Assembly (NCBI GenBank): GCA_030671565.1
Contig: DAOVIC010000032.1
Coordinates: 1 to 12,842, forward strand
Direction of reading: 5' to 3'
From: Anaerohalosphaeraceae bacterium
Lineage (GTDB): Bacteria > Planctomycetota > Phycisphaerae > Sedimentisphaerales > Anaerohalosphaeraceae
Length of the DNA stretch: 12,842 nt
The position numbers and the translations under genes are program-made. A model generated the notes under the pieces. It worked only from the letters and a program-made list of their open reading frames with translations. It made no database searches and had not been told where the DNA came from. Within the stretch, counting starts at the first letter, position 1; the number at the start of each line of letters is the position of its first letter. Positions 1 to 7,465 of this stretch are shown here, piece after piece.

Positions 1-78
1 AGAAAATTCGTAATGGACAATTATCAAATTGTCCGGGAAAATTTTGGCCAGCATGCAGTCTTTCAAAGGAGGAAATAA
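1..78 (+). CDS. C-terminal fragment of an unidentified upstream gene
   Basis: Reading from base 1 gives 25 residues ending in ...RENFGQHAVFQRRK and a TAA stop at 76-78, immediately before the TTG start of the next gene. The rest of the gene lies outside the window. The fragment is too short to assign a family; given the neighbours, a glycan-biosynthesis enzyme is a guess only. The strong Shine-Dalgarno sequence of the next gene lies inside its last codons, which suggests the two genes are cotranscribed and translationally coupled. A second frame (from base 3) also stays open until 99-101, so the frame choice rests on the stop/start junction and on the ordinary-looking peptide. Confidence 0.5.
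   Translation, partial: RKFVMDNYQIVRENFGQHAVFQRRK
15..34 (+). other. Perfect 8-bp inverted repeat
   Basis: GGACAATT at 15-22 and AATTGTCC at 27-34 are exact reverse complements around a 4-base ATCA loop. The element lies inside the presumed tail of the upstream coding region, 45 bases before the TTG start of the GT39 gene. It is not followed by a T-run, so it does not look like an intrinsic terminator. It could be an mRNA hairpin between the two cistrons or a chance palindrome in AT-rich sequence. Confidence 0.35.
65..72 (+). promoter_or_regulatory. Ribosome binding site that fixes the TTG start
   Basis: AAAGGAGG at 65-72 is a near-perfect Shine-Dalgarno sequence. The spacer to TTG at 79 is 6 bases, and that spacer contains the upstream stop TAA (76-78). 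The next in-frame ATG, at 112, is 39 bases from this site, too far to use it. TTG at 79 is therefore the likely start. Confidence 0.75.
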
Positions 79-1797
79 TTGCAGGGAAAGAAAATAAATA
101 GACGTGCGAGAATGAAAGCCGATCGCTTGAACGCTTCAGAACGAAAAAGAAAGCTTAGCATATTTCTTTTGGTCGCAGGATTGTTGGCCTTGGCATTATT
201 GTTGCGGTTAAGCGGAATATGGAGAGAAGCACCGATTGATTATCATCCCGATGAATGGGTACTGGCAAAGCCTGTTTTCGTGTTAGCCAACAATGCAGAA
301 GCTGGAATGAAGACTCATTATAAGTGGCCTGGTTGCGGGGTAATCTATCTTGTAGGGTATCTTCTTTATGCCATGAAGGCTTTTTTTGGACCTTACAGTT
401 ATGCGACAATACTTATTATTTTAAGGGTACTAAGCGCTGTTGCCTCTACCGGGGCCGTTCTTTTGTGTTTTATTTTGATGAGAAAGCTCTTTTCGAATAC
501 TGCGGCATTATTCAGTACCGCTTTGTTGGCTGTAGCTAAGCTGCCTGTAGCGGAAGGACACCACGGTTCGGTTACCAGCATCGTTTCACTCGTTATTTTA
601 GCTGTTATACTGTTGACTTACGACATATTCAACATTGATAATGATTCGGAAGTTCAATCTATCAAGCCGGCTAGATGTTGTGGAATGGGCGTGCTTCTCG
701 GCTGGGGAATTGCGTCAAAGTGGACAATAATATTGGCGGCAATACCAATTTCTGGAGCCTTATTTCTAAGCATATTTTATAATAGAAAACAAAATAATTG
801 GTCCGTCTTTATAAAAACAAATCTAAAAAAGATCGCAATCGTATCTGGTGTTGCCGCGATTATATTTCTGGCAAGCATCCCCGATTTCTCAATGTCACCT
901 TCCAAAGTTATTTCAGGATTTACATATGAAATGAAACATCACAATACCGGCCATTATGGCACCATTACTGCAGAAGCCGGAAAGTTCTTTAAGAAAATTA
1001 ATCGAACCTACAAGGTTATGAGTGTCAGTGGTAACCAGTTGATAGCTTTTGCAGGTATTGCCGCGATTATAATGGCTTTCATTAAACCGTCCAGGAGCAA
1101 AGCGTTTTTGCTCTGGATATTTTTGATTTGGCTTGCAGTTGTCTTTCGAAATATGATCGCAATGAATCGGCACCACCTAATACCGTTTATTATAATGTTG
1201 ATGTTTGTTGGGGTTATGCTCGCCTCCGGTGCTGATTCAAGACGCCGACACCTCAGAGTAGGCTCATGGTGTGTTTTTACGCTACTTATGGTTTCCGCGT
1301 TATTATATAGTTGCATTGCAATGAGTCCATATTGGAAGCCTGACGGTCGTGTTGAATGTGGCAAGTGGATAATCGAGAATGTTCCAGATGGAAGCGGTGT
1401 TACTTGGGCTCCGCGTACTTCAGACTGGACAGTTCCAGGTAACAGGGTCTTTCCGGAATTATTTAAGAAATTTTCTCGTAAAGCTGAGTCCGGAAAATAC
1501 CAGTATATCATTGCAGGACAGCCAAAATTAGGAACTTTCAGAAAGCATCCCCCTGAAAAACCTGTTGTAGCCAGTGAATGGTTTCCCTCCAAACCGCCTA
1601 CGATACAGGAACTAAGGCTTTACGCAGAGATGAATGCTGGCGAGGGTCCGAATTTGGTACTGGTCAAAAAGTTTAACAGAGCAAGCCCGTCTTTCTTGGG
1701 ATTGACTCCCAGGTTGTTTTTTACAAATTCAAATATTTCAGCTACCCATGCCAATTGCGGGGTGAACCTGTACAGGTTTAAAAGGCCTCTGCCTTAA
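79..1797 (+). CDS. GT39/PMT-like integral membrane glycosyltransferase
   Basis: A polytopic membrane protein of 572 residues of the ArnT/PMT type. Such enzymes transfer a sugar from a polyprenyl-phosphate donor to an acceptor on the outer side of the inner membrane. A basic N-terminal tail (residues 1-26) precedes the first hydrophobic helix (about 27-45). The first outer loop carries HPDEW at 56-60, whose D58-E59 matches the acidic catalytic pair of the GT39/GT-C fold. About ten further hydrophobic stretches follow to residue 413, with NRHHLIPF (363-370) in the usual late position. A soluble tail of about 155 residues ends the protein. The TTG start is chosen for its strong ribosome site at 65-72; an ATG at codon 12 is the alternative. 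The next gene starts 10 bases after the stop. Donor and acceptor cannot be read from sequence. Confidence 0.82.
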   Translation: MQGKKINRRARMKADRLNASERKRKLSIFLLVAGLLALALLLRLSGIWREAPIDYHPDEWVLAKPVFVLANNAEAGMKTHYKWPGCGVIYLVGYLLYAMKAFFGPYSYATILIILRVLSAVASTGAVLLCFILMRKLFSNTAALFSTALLAVAKLPVAEGHHGSVTSIVSLVILAVILLTYDIFNIDNDSEVQSIKPARCCGMGVLLGWGIASKWTIILAAIPISGALFLSIFYNRKQNNWSVFIKTNLKKIAIVSGVAAIIFLASIPDFSMSPSKVISGFTYEMKHHNTGHYGTITAEAGKFFKKINRTYKVMSVSGNQLIAFAGIAAIIMAFIKPSRSKAFLLWIFLIWLAVVFRNMIAMNRHHLIPFIIMLMFVGVMLASGADSRRRHLRVGSWCVFTLLMVSALLYSCIAMSPYWKPDGRVECGKWIIENVPDGSGVTWAPRTSDWTVPGNRVFPELFKKFSRKAESGKYQYIIAGQPKLGTFRKHPPEKPVVASEWFPSKPPTIQELRLYAEMNAGEGPNLVLVKKFNRASPSFLGLTPRLFFTNSNISATHANCGVNLYRFKRPLP

Positions 1798-1807
1798 GAG
1801 GATCACA

Positions 1808-2971
1808 ATGGAAAATGATTTGCGAATACTAATGCTGAATTATGAGTTTCCGCCCATCGGCGGAGGAGCAGGAAAAGCGCATCTGTGTCTGCTAAAAGAA
1901 TTTGCCAACATCAAAGGCCTTACCGTTGACGTGCTTACTTCTTCTGTCGAACCCGGCATAAGCATTGAGGACTTTTCTGAAAACATCACAATATATAAAG
2001 TTGGCATAAAAAAGAAAAACCTCCATTACTGGCGAAAAATAGAAGTGCTAAAATGGCTTTTCAAAGCATCAAAGCATTATGCTAAGCTGATAGATAACAA
2101 TCATTATGATCTTGCTCACGCCTTTTTCGGCTTCCCTACAGCCTGGCTGTGTTTGAAGCAGGCATCGAAATTGCCATACATTATATCGCTGCGAGGTTCG
2201 GATGTCCCTGGTTACAATGTCAGGCTTGGTCTTGACTATAAAATACTGGCGGGGCTTTTCAGGAGAATATGGAACGACGCTTCAGCTGTGATCGCCAATA
2301 GTAAGGGACTGCAGAACCTGGCACTGAAGTTTACCCCAAATCTTGAGATAGGCGTAATACCTAACGGTATTAATACAGAAAAATTTACACCAGCTGATAA
2401 CAAAATTTCCTGTCCCATTAAGATGCTGACCGTTTGCAGACTTATTACACGAAAACGCATTGATTTGTTAATTGAGGCTGTCGCGGAAGGAAAAAAAACC
2501 GGTGTCGACATGGAGCTGAATATCGCAGGCGATGGGAATATCCAGACTAAACTGGAAAGTCTCGCCCAAGAGCTTGGAATTGCGGACCGTGTAAACTTTT
2601 TTGGACGAATTGACCCCGACAAAATGCCGGATATGTATAAGGAAAACCATATCTTTGTAATGAGTAGTGCCCATGAGGGCATGAGTAACGCCATGCTCGA
2701 AGCAATGGCATCGGGTTTGCCAATTGTAACTACGCTATGTGAGGGTGTAGATGAGTTGATCTGCGATAACGGTATCGTTGTCGATAAACCAGAGCCAAAC
2801 GCACTGGCTCAGGCAGTGATACAGATTGCAGGTGATGACAAAGTATATCAAAAAATGTGCCAAGCTTCCGTAAAACACGCAGCAAATTTCACATGGACCG
2901 CTTCAGCCGAACAATATCTTAAGCTTTATGAAAGAGTACTGATGACAATGGAGTCATGCGATGGGATTTAG
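1808..2971 (+). CDS. GT4-family glycosyltransferase (GT-B fold)
   Basis: A 387-residue retaining glycosyltransferase of the GT4 family, expected to move a sugar from a nucleotide donor to a growing glycan at the cytoplasmic membrane face. The N-terminal Rossmann half has the glycine-rich loop EFPPIGGGAGKAH (13-25). The middle shows SLRGSDVPGY (127-136), VIANS (161-165) and VIPNGINTEKF (183-193). The C-terminal donor domain has RLITRKRID (211-219), IAGDG (239-243) and an intact E-x7-E motif at E290 and E298 within the segment SSAHEGMSNAMLEAMASG. ATG at 1808 follows AAGAGG (1796-1801), which overlaps the previous stop. Its 3' end overlaps the next gene by 11 bases, consistent with one operon. 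Sugar specificity is unknown. Confidence 0.9.
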   Translation: MENDLRILMLNYEFPPIGGGAGKAHLCLLKEFANIKGLTVDVLTSSVEPGISIEDFSENITIYKVGIKKKNLHYWRKIEVLKWLFKASKHYAKLIDNNHYDLAHAFFGFPTAWLCLKQASKLPYIISLRGSDVPGYNVRLGLDYKILAGLFRRIWNDASAVIANSKGLQNLALKFTPNLEIGVIPNGINTEKFTPADNKISCPIKMLTVCRLITRKRIDLLIEAVAEGKKTGVDMELNIAGDGNIQTKLESLAQELGIADRVNFFGRIDPDKMPDMYKENHIFVMSSAHEGMSNAMLEAMASGLPIVTTLCEGVDELICDNGIVVDKPEPNALAQAVIQIAGDDKVYQKMCQASVKHAANFTWTASAEQYLKLYERVLMTMESCDGI

Positions 2972-4313
2972 GAAGACACTTATTCTAGCGGCGCTCCGCC
3001 TCACCGGCAGCAGTGTCCGCAGAAATCTCAAAGAGATTTGCCAGTTCGACCGGGCTTCTGCAGATGAAATAAAACATCGGGCCGACGAAAAATTGAGTCG
3101 ACTGCTCTTGCATGCTGCTGACAACGTACCTTATTACCATGATGTCCTGCATAAATGTGAGGTTGTCGTAGATGGTCGGGTTAGGCTGGAAAATTTTACG
3201 AAAATACCGATCCTTACAAAGGACATAATCAGAAAACAGGCCAGAAACTTGTATTCAAAAGATTACAAAATTCGAAAGCCCTATGAAAATACCTCAGGAG
3301 GAAGTACGGGTGAGCCTGTCATGTTTATCCAGGACAAAAAATATGATGACTGGAATATTGCGACAAAGCTCTATTTCAATTCAGTACTTGGAAAAGAATG
3401 TGGAGAACCTGAAATAAAGTTTTGGGGATCTGACCGTGATATCTTACAAGGCACATTGACCTTAAAAGATAGGCTTATAAACTTGCTTTACAACAGGAAG
3501 TTTTTCAATTCGTATCAGCTCAGTGAACAAAACCTCAACGAACTGATAGCGATCAATAACAGCTTCAGGCCCAGGGCTTACTGGAGTTATATGGAGTCAG
3601 CTCTTGAGTTGGCAAACTATCTTTCAAAAAGTGGAAAATACTTTCATTCGCCGGAAATTCTTATATCGACAATAGGACCTCTGACTGAACAAGTCAGGCA
3701 GAAAATCGAATCTGCTATGGGATGTAAAGTGTATAATCAGTATGGGTCACGTGAGGTAGGGGTAATTGCCTGTCAGTGCACCGAGCAAAAGGGTTTGCAT
3801 ATGTTCCCATGGTGGAACCATGTTGAAATAATTGATAATGAAGGAAAAAACCTGAAAAGTGGTCAGGGAGATGTGGTTGTAACTACTTTGCAAAACTATT
3901 CGATGCCTTTGATCAGGTATAAAATAGGTGATGTCGCAGTCGCAGGACGCAATGATTGTCCATGCGGTAGAAAAACCCTGGTATTAGACAGTGTAATAGG
4001 AAGGACTCTGGGCTATTTTAAAAAGGCCGATGGATATTTGGCGCATTCACATTTTATCGTACAAGCATTGTTTTTCAGAGATTGGATAAAACGATTTCAG
4101 GTTGTTCAGGAACTTTTCGATAAAATTGTAATACGCGTTGAATTAAAAAAAGATGCCAAGCCGGATCAAGAAGAATTGGATGACATTGTCAGAAAAATTC
4201 AGATGGTTATGGGACAAGACTGCTGTGTACTATTTGATTTCGTCGAAAAGATCGAACCAAGCCCAAGCGGAAAGTTTATTTATACAATATGCAAAATAAA
4301 CCAAGGCAATTAA
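2961..4313 (+). CDS. PaaK/CapK-like adenylate-forming enzyme (phenylacetate-CoA ligase family)
   Basis: A 450-residue ANL-type enzyme, close in length to phenylacetate-CoA ligases (about 430-450) and to CapK-like proteins of capsule loci. It has the phosphate-binding loop TSGGSTGEP (111-119), the adenine/acyl-pocket motif YNQYGSRE (258-265), LIRYKIGD (317-324) with the ribose-binding aspartate D324, and a C-terminal domain ending in SPSGKF (434-439), whose K438 matches the lysine used for adenylation. Two Cys pairs, C271/C273 and C333/C335 (CPCGRK), might bind a metal. The family activates a carboxylic acid as an acyl-AMP and passes it to a thiol or other acceptor. Here, between glycosyltransferases, it may serve acyl or amino-acid decoration of the glycan; this is inference. 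ATG at 2961 has GGAG at 2950-2953 and overlaps the preceding gene by 11 bases. Confidence 0.85.
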   Translation: MGFRKTLILAALRLTGSSVRRNLKEICQFDRASADEIKHRADEKLSRLLLHAADNVPYYHDVLHKCEVVVDGRVRLENFTKIPILTKDIIRKQARNLYSKDYKIRKPYENTSGGSTGEPVMFIQDKKYDDWNIATKLYFNSVLGKECGEPEIKFWGSDRDILQGTLTLKDRLINLLYNRKFFNSYQLSEQNLNELIAINNSFRPRAYWSYMESALELANYLSKSGKYFHSPEILISTIGPLTEQVRQKIESAMGCKVYNQYGSREVGVIACQCTEQKGLHMFPWWNHVEIIDNEGKNLKSGQGDVVVTTLQNYSMPLIRYKIGDVAVAGRNDCPCGRKTLVLDSVIGRTLGYFKKADGYLAHSHFIVQALFFRDWIKRFQVVQELFDKIVIRVELKKDAKPDQEELDDIVRKIQMVMGQDCCVLFDFVEKIEPSPSGKFIYTICKINQGN

Positions 4314-5404
4314 ATAGAACGATCAAAGTCTGCCTGATATCGCCCAAGGCATACCCGCTCTTTAACAGGCGGATACAAGATGTCTTTGGCGGCGCGGAGG
4401 TGGACCTTTACTTTCTTGCGACTGAACTTGCAAAAGACAGCGATTTTAAAGTTAGCTGCATAGTAGCCGACTACGGACAGCCAACCCGGGAAACGATCGA
4501 AGGCGTACACATTATAAAAAGCGTAAATTTCAAACAAAACCCGCTCGTCGGAGCGATAAAGATTTGGCGTGCGCTACGAAAAGCCGATGCCGATATGTAT
4601 ATGATAAAAAGCGTCTCGCCGGGAATATATATCGCAAAACTGTTTTGCAGATTGAAAAAAAGATTTTTTCTCTATCGAACTGCACACGCAACCCATTGTA
4701 ACGGAGAATATATAAAGAAGCATCCCGTCATGGGGAAAATGTTTAAAGGACTAATAAAGCATGCGGACATAGTCTTTGCACAGAATCAAAACGATAGTAG
4801 AAACCTGAAAAAGACCACAGATGCAGACTCGACCGTAGTTCCAAACGCTCACCGTTTATGCAAGTTACAGAATAAAGAAAAGAAAAATATCTTGTGGGTC
4901 GGTCGAAGTGCTGAATTCAAGAGACCACAAAAATTTATCGAACTGGCCGGGAAATTTCCCGCAGAAAATTTTGTCATGATCTGCCAGCACGCCACAGGAG
5001 ATAAAGAATATGACCATCTCTGCCAACTGGCAAATAATACGCAAAACCTACAGTTCCTTCAGCGAATCCCTTTCCACGAAATAGATGAGTATTTCCTCCG
5101 CGCAAAGGTACTTGTAAATACAAGTGACGCCGAGGGCTTTCCAAATACCTTCATCCAGGCAGGTAAGTGCGCCGCTGCGATTCTTTCATACAATGTCAAT
5201 CCGGACGGATTCATGGATAAATACGAATGCGGAATCTGCTGCGAGGGGGACCAGGCACGAATGGCCGAAAAGCTGGGATACCTGCTGGAAAATGAAAAAT
5301 ATATTGAATACGGACTAAACGGCAGACGATATGTCGAAGATCGCCATGATATCGTAAAGGTCCTTGAACACTACAAGACAATTTTCCGGCAGGTGAACCG
5401 GTAA
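4289..5404 (+). CDS. GT4-type glycosyltransferase with a variant E-x7-E motif
   Basis: A 371-residue GT-B fold glycosyltransferase, last gene of the plus-strand run. The N-terminal half has KVCLISPKAYPL (13-24) and the loop FGGAEVDLYFLA (33-44). The C-terminal donor domain begins with ILWVGRSAEFKRP (201-213). The segment TSDAEGFPNTFIQAGKCAA holds E282, but the position eight residues on is Q290, so the usual E-x7-E is E-x7-Q. EGFPNTF-type sequences occur in some GT4 groups, so this may be a subgroup trait rather than loss of activity. ATG at 4289 overlaps the ligase gene by 25 bases and has no clear ribosome site, so translation probably depends on coupling to the upstream gene. The stop at 5402-5404 lies 14 bases from the converging minus-strand gene. 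Confidence 0.82.
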   Translation: MQNKPRQLNRTIKVCLISPKAYPLFNRRIQDVFGGAEVDLYFLATELAKDSDFKVSCIVADYGQPTRETIEGVHIIKSVNFKQNPLVGAIKIWRALRKADADMYMIKSVSPGIYIAKLFCRLKKRFFLYRTAHATHCNGEYIKKHPVMGKMFKGLIKHADIVFAQNQNDSRNLKKTTDADSTVVPNAHRLCKLQNKEKKNILWVGRSAEFKRPQKFIELAGKFPAENFVMICQHATGDKEYDHLCQLANNTQNLQFLQRIPFHEIDEYFLRAKVLVNTSDAEGFPNTFIQAGKCAAAILSYNVNPDGFMDKYECGICCEGDQARMAEKLGYLLENEKYIEYGLNGRRYVEDRHDIVKVLEHYKTIFRQVNR

Positions 5405-5418
5405 ATGCAAAATGATTT

Positions 5419-6462
5419 TTACAAGGCAGCTGCTTTTCTAAATATCACGGCAAGTTCTTCAGCTATGATATCGGCATTGTAATATTTTTCCACTGCCTGG
5501 CGACCTGACATCCCGAGTTGCTTTTGAAGTTCCCAATTGTTATACAGGTTTTCAAGGGCTTCATACCACTGATCTTGGGAAGTTGCAGAAAAACCTATCT
5601 CGCTTTTTTCCAGGACATCTCGATTCATCCCGACTGGTGATGCGATTACAGGAAGACCGACCGCCATGTACTGTAGCATTTTAAAGCTGCATTTGCCGCG
5701 AGACCATTTATCGTCGCTAAGCGGCATTAGGCCAACTGACATGTTATGCAGGGCAGTTGTTTCATTCAGCTCGCTCCACGGCACAAATTTTAATTTTTCC
5801 GGCGGAAGAAGAGAGTTTTTCCACGGGGAATTTGAGACCAGCATAAATTCTGCACGGTCATGTTTCTGCAAAAATCTTTGTAACGCCGGCTCAATTTCCT
5901 TGACATACTTATAGTTGCATCGCAAACCGGTCCAGCCTAAAACGAATTTTTCCGGTTCACTCTCATGCATGGCCGGGCGTAACTGATAACGATCCAGGTC
6001 GATCCCTGTCGGGACGATGTATACATTCTTACAGTATTTACTGAAGTAGTCCGCCAGATAACTGTTACCGGCGATGATGGCATCCATTGACCGTCCAATG
6101 TAAGATGCTGCAAACTTGCCGAAAGGTTTTGAAAGCCAGATCGCATCGTCTACATCAAGGAGGCGGGGATGCTTGACCATGCGTTCAAAACTAGGATAAC
6201 CTTTAACCAGTTCCTTGCCAATCCAAACGATGTCGGCTTTGCGAGAGCGAATAATACCTGGTATGCGGGCAACTGCCTTGAAAGGACTTGGCAAACCGCA
6301 ACTCTTTTCAAAAAAGGGAATGTGTTCTTCCACTGTTATATCGTGTGCTTCCAGCCGCGAGCCATACTGCCTGATCCTGAACCTCGACGATGGTGTATTC
6401 ACTCCGCCTGTTAGGGCAGCCACTTTCAAACGACCTTTTGATTTTTCTAATAATTCGCTCAT
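5419..6462 (-). CDS. GT4-like glycosyltransferase
   Basis: A 347-residue GT-B fold protein closing the minus-strand run. It starts with KVAALTGGVNTPSSRFRIRQY (13-33), then DIVWIGKEL (77-85), LLDVDDAIW (101-109), IIAGNSYLADY (129-139) and VPTGID (150-155). The donor half has VLGWTGL (174-180) and VGLMPLSDDKWSRGKCSFK (243-261) running into LQYMAVGLPVIASPVG (263-278), a pattern of GT4-like enzymes in which the first E of E-x7-E is not evident. I chose ATG at 6462, 4 bases after the TGA of the GT2 gene before it (TGA-attc-ATG). A TTG at 6486 would add 8 residues and overlap that gene by 20 bases. The ribosome site is weak, so coupled translation is likely. Acceptor and sugar are unknown. Confidence 0.82.
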   Translation of the reverse strand: MSELLEKSKGRLKVAALTGGVNTPSSRFRIRQYGSRLEAHDITVEEHIPFFEKSCGLPSPFKAVARIPGIIRSRKADIVWIGKELVKGYPSFERMVKHPRLLDVDDAIWLSKPFGKFAASYIGRSMDAIIAGNSYLADYFSKYCKNVYIVPTGIDLDRYQLRPAMHESEPEKFVLGWTGLRCNYKYVKEIEPALQRFLQKHDRAEFMLVSNSPWKNSLLPPEKLKFVPWSELNETTALHNMSVGLMPLSDDKWSRGKCSFKMLQYMAVGLPVIASPVGMNRDVLEKSEIGFSATSQDQWYEALENLYNNWELQKQLGMSGRQAVEKYYNADIIAEELAVIFRKAAAL

Positions 6463-6466
6463 GAAT

Positions 6467-7465
6467 TCACCGTGGCTTGCGAACAAGTTCCTTTCGTATT
6501 CTCAATACCCTTACGAATCGCGAAACCATATGACATCCCATCGCCGTCAACTTTGGAAAAACCGTCAGAAAACGCATCAAAATCCGATAGCCGGGCCCAA
6601 ACAGTTTCTCAAACTGTTCCAGTATCTGCCGTATATCTGAACCTCTCGCGCTAAACAACATACCACGCATCCACCCACGCAAAAGATACGCTGCGCATGG
6701 CTCAAAAGCGTCAAGACGATTTTCTGCCTTCGCCAGTTCCATCAAACGCCAGATCAAATCGCAGTAGTCCTTTGCAGGTGCCGGTTGTCGTGAGAGGCTT
6801 TGTGATATCCCCAGGTGATATATTGCTAAGGGTTTGCTGATAAACCCGATCCGGGGTGAACGAAACGCGATGCGGAACCACATTTCCATGTCTTCTGCAC
6901 GATTGAGATTCTCGGTGAACATCCCCGCTTCCTCCAGAGCGGTTTTCTTGATCATCATAGTCCCCGTCCAGCCCGTTGCACCTTTAATATGGGCATCAAT
7001 GTAGTCCTCGAAATATTCTTTAGAGTGTTTAAATCGGTCAATGGTGCTTGAAGGCAGGTCTGCTTTACGGCGTTTTTCATCGCAAAGGCAACGTATGTAG
7101 TTGGCTGAGCACCAGACAAGTTCCGGATTCTTCTCAAGAACTTCCATTTGCATTTGAAGATGTTCGTCCATCCATTCGTCATCGCCGTCAAGAAAAGCGA
7201 TCCATGTGCTTGTGGCACTGGTTATGCCGCTGTTGCGAGCCGCGCTTACCCCAGAATTTTCCTGATAGATATATCTGACCTTGTCACCATAGCTCTTGAT
7301 CTTTTCCGCTGTCTCATCGCTGGATCCGTCATCGACAACGATTATCTCATCGGCTGGCCGTTTCTGTGACAGAACACTCTCTATCGAACGGCATATATAC
7401 GATCCGATGTTGTACGCCGGTATAACAACGCTAACTGTAAAGTTATCGTTTGGTCTCTCGCTCAT
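6467..7465 (-). CDS. GT2 glycosyltransferase, tandem copy D
   Basis: A 332-residue inverting GT-A fold enzyme that should use a nucleotide sugar at the cytoplasmic membrane face. Motifs in order: VSVVIPAYN (11-19), VVDDGSSD (43-50), QENSGVSAARN (68-78), the metal-binding DxD at D93-D95 in FLDGDDEW, a CxC pair at C126/C128, and the catalytic-base motif at E191-D192 before MEMWFRIA. Its C-terminal tail (VRVLRIRKELVRKPR) resembles copy C, yet residues 165-185 are nearly identical at DNA level to copy A, hinting at recombination. ATG at 7465 overlaps the TGA of copy C as ATGA, with AAAGG (complement of 7473-7477) 7 bases upstream. There is no hydrophobic C-terminal helix of the polyprenyl-phosphate type. 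Confidence 0.9.
   Translation of the reverse strand: MSERPNDNFTVSVVIPAYNIGSYICRSIESVLSQKRPADEIIVVDDGSSDETAEKIKSYGDKVRYIYQENSGVSAARNSGITSATSTWIAFLDGDDEWMDEHLQMQMEVLEKNPELVWCSANYIRCLCDEKRRKADLPSSTIDRFKHSKEYFEDYIDAHIKGATGWTGTMMIKKTALEEAGMFTENLNRAEDMEMWFRIAFRSPRIGFISKPLAIYHLGISQSLSRQPAPAKDYCDLIWRLMELAKAENRLDAFEPCAAYLLRGWMRGMLFSARGSDIRQILEQFEKLFGPGYRILMRFLTVFPKLTAMGCHMVSRFVRVLRIRKELVRKPR
6912..6973 (-). repeat. Shared paralogue segment, copy in GT2 D
   Basis: A 62-base stretch encoding residues 165-185 of copy D that aligns without gaps to 9904-9965 in copy A with 5 mismatches (57 of 62 identical). The first 26 bases (6912-6937 and 9904-9929 on the plus strand) are identical. Flanking sequence diverges on both sides. 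Confidence 0.75.

Noticed and set aside
1008..1592. 194-codon minus-strand open frame inside the GT39 gene
   Set aside because: The opposite strand carries clear GT39 features and in-phase operon spacing; this frame has no convincing start context or motif.
2236..2694. 152-codon minus-strand open frame inside the first GT4 gene
   Set aside because: It is antisense to conserved GT4 donor-domain motifs and has no independent support.
5426..5433. GCAGCTGC palindrome followed by TTTT near the convergent junction
   Set aside because: The palindrome has no loop and would form only a 3-bp stem; it lies within the coding end of the minus-strand gene.
6463..6486. TTG at 6486 as start of the minus-strand GT4-like gene
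   Set aside because: It would overlap the previous gene by 20 bases; the ATG at 6462 lies 4 bases after that gene's stop and begins a normal N-terminus.
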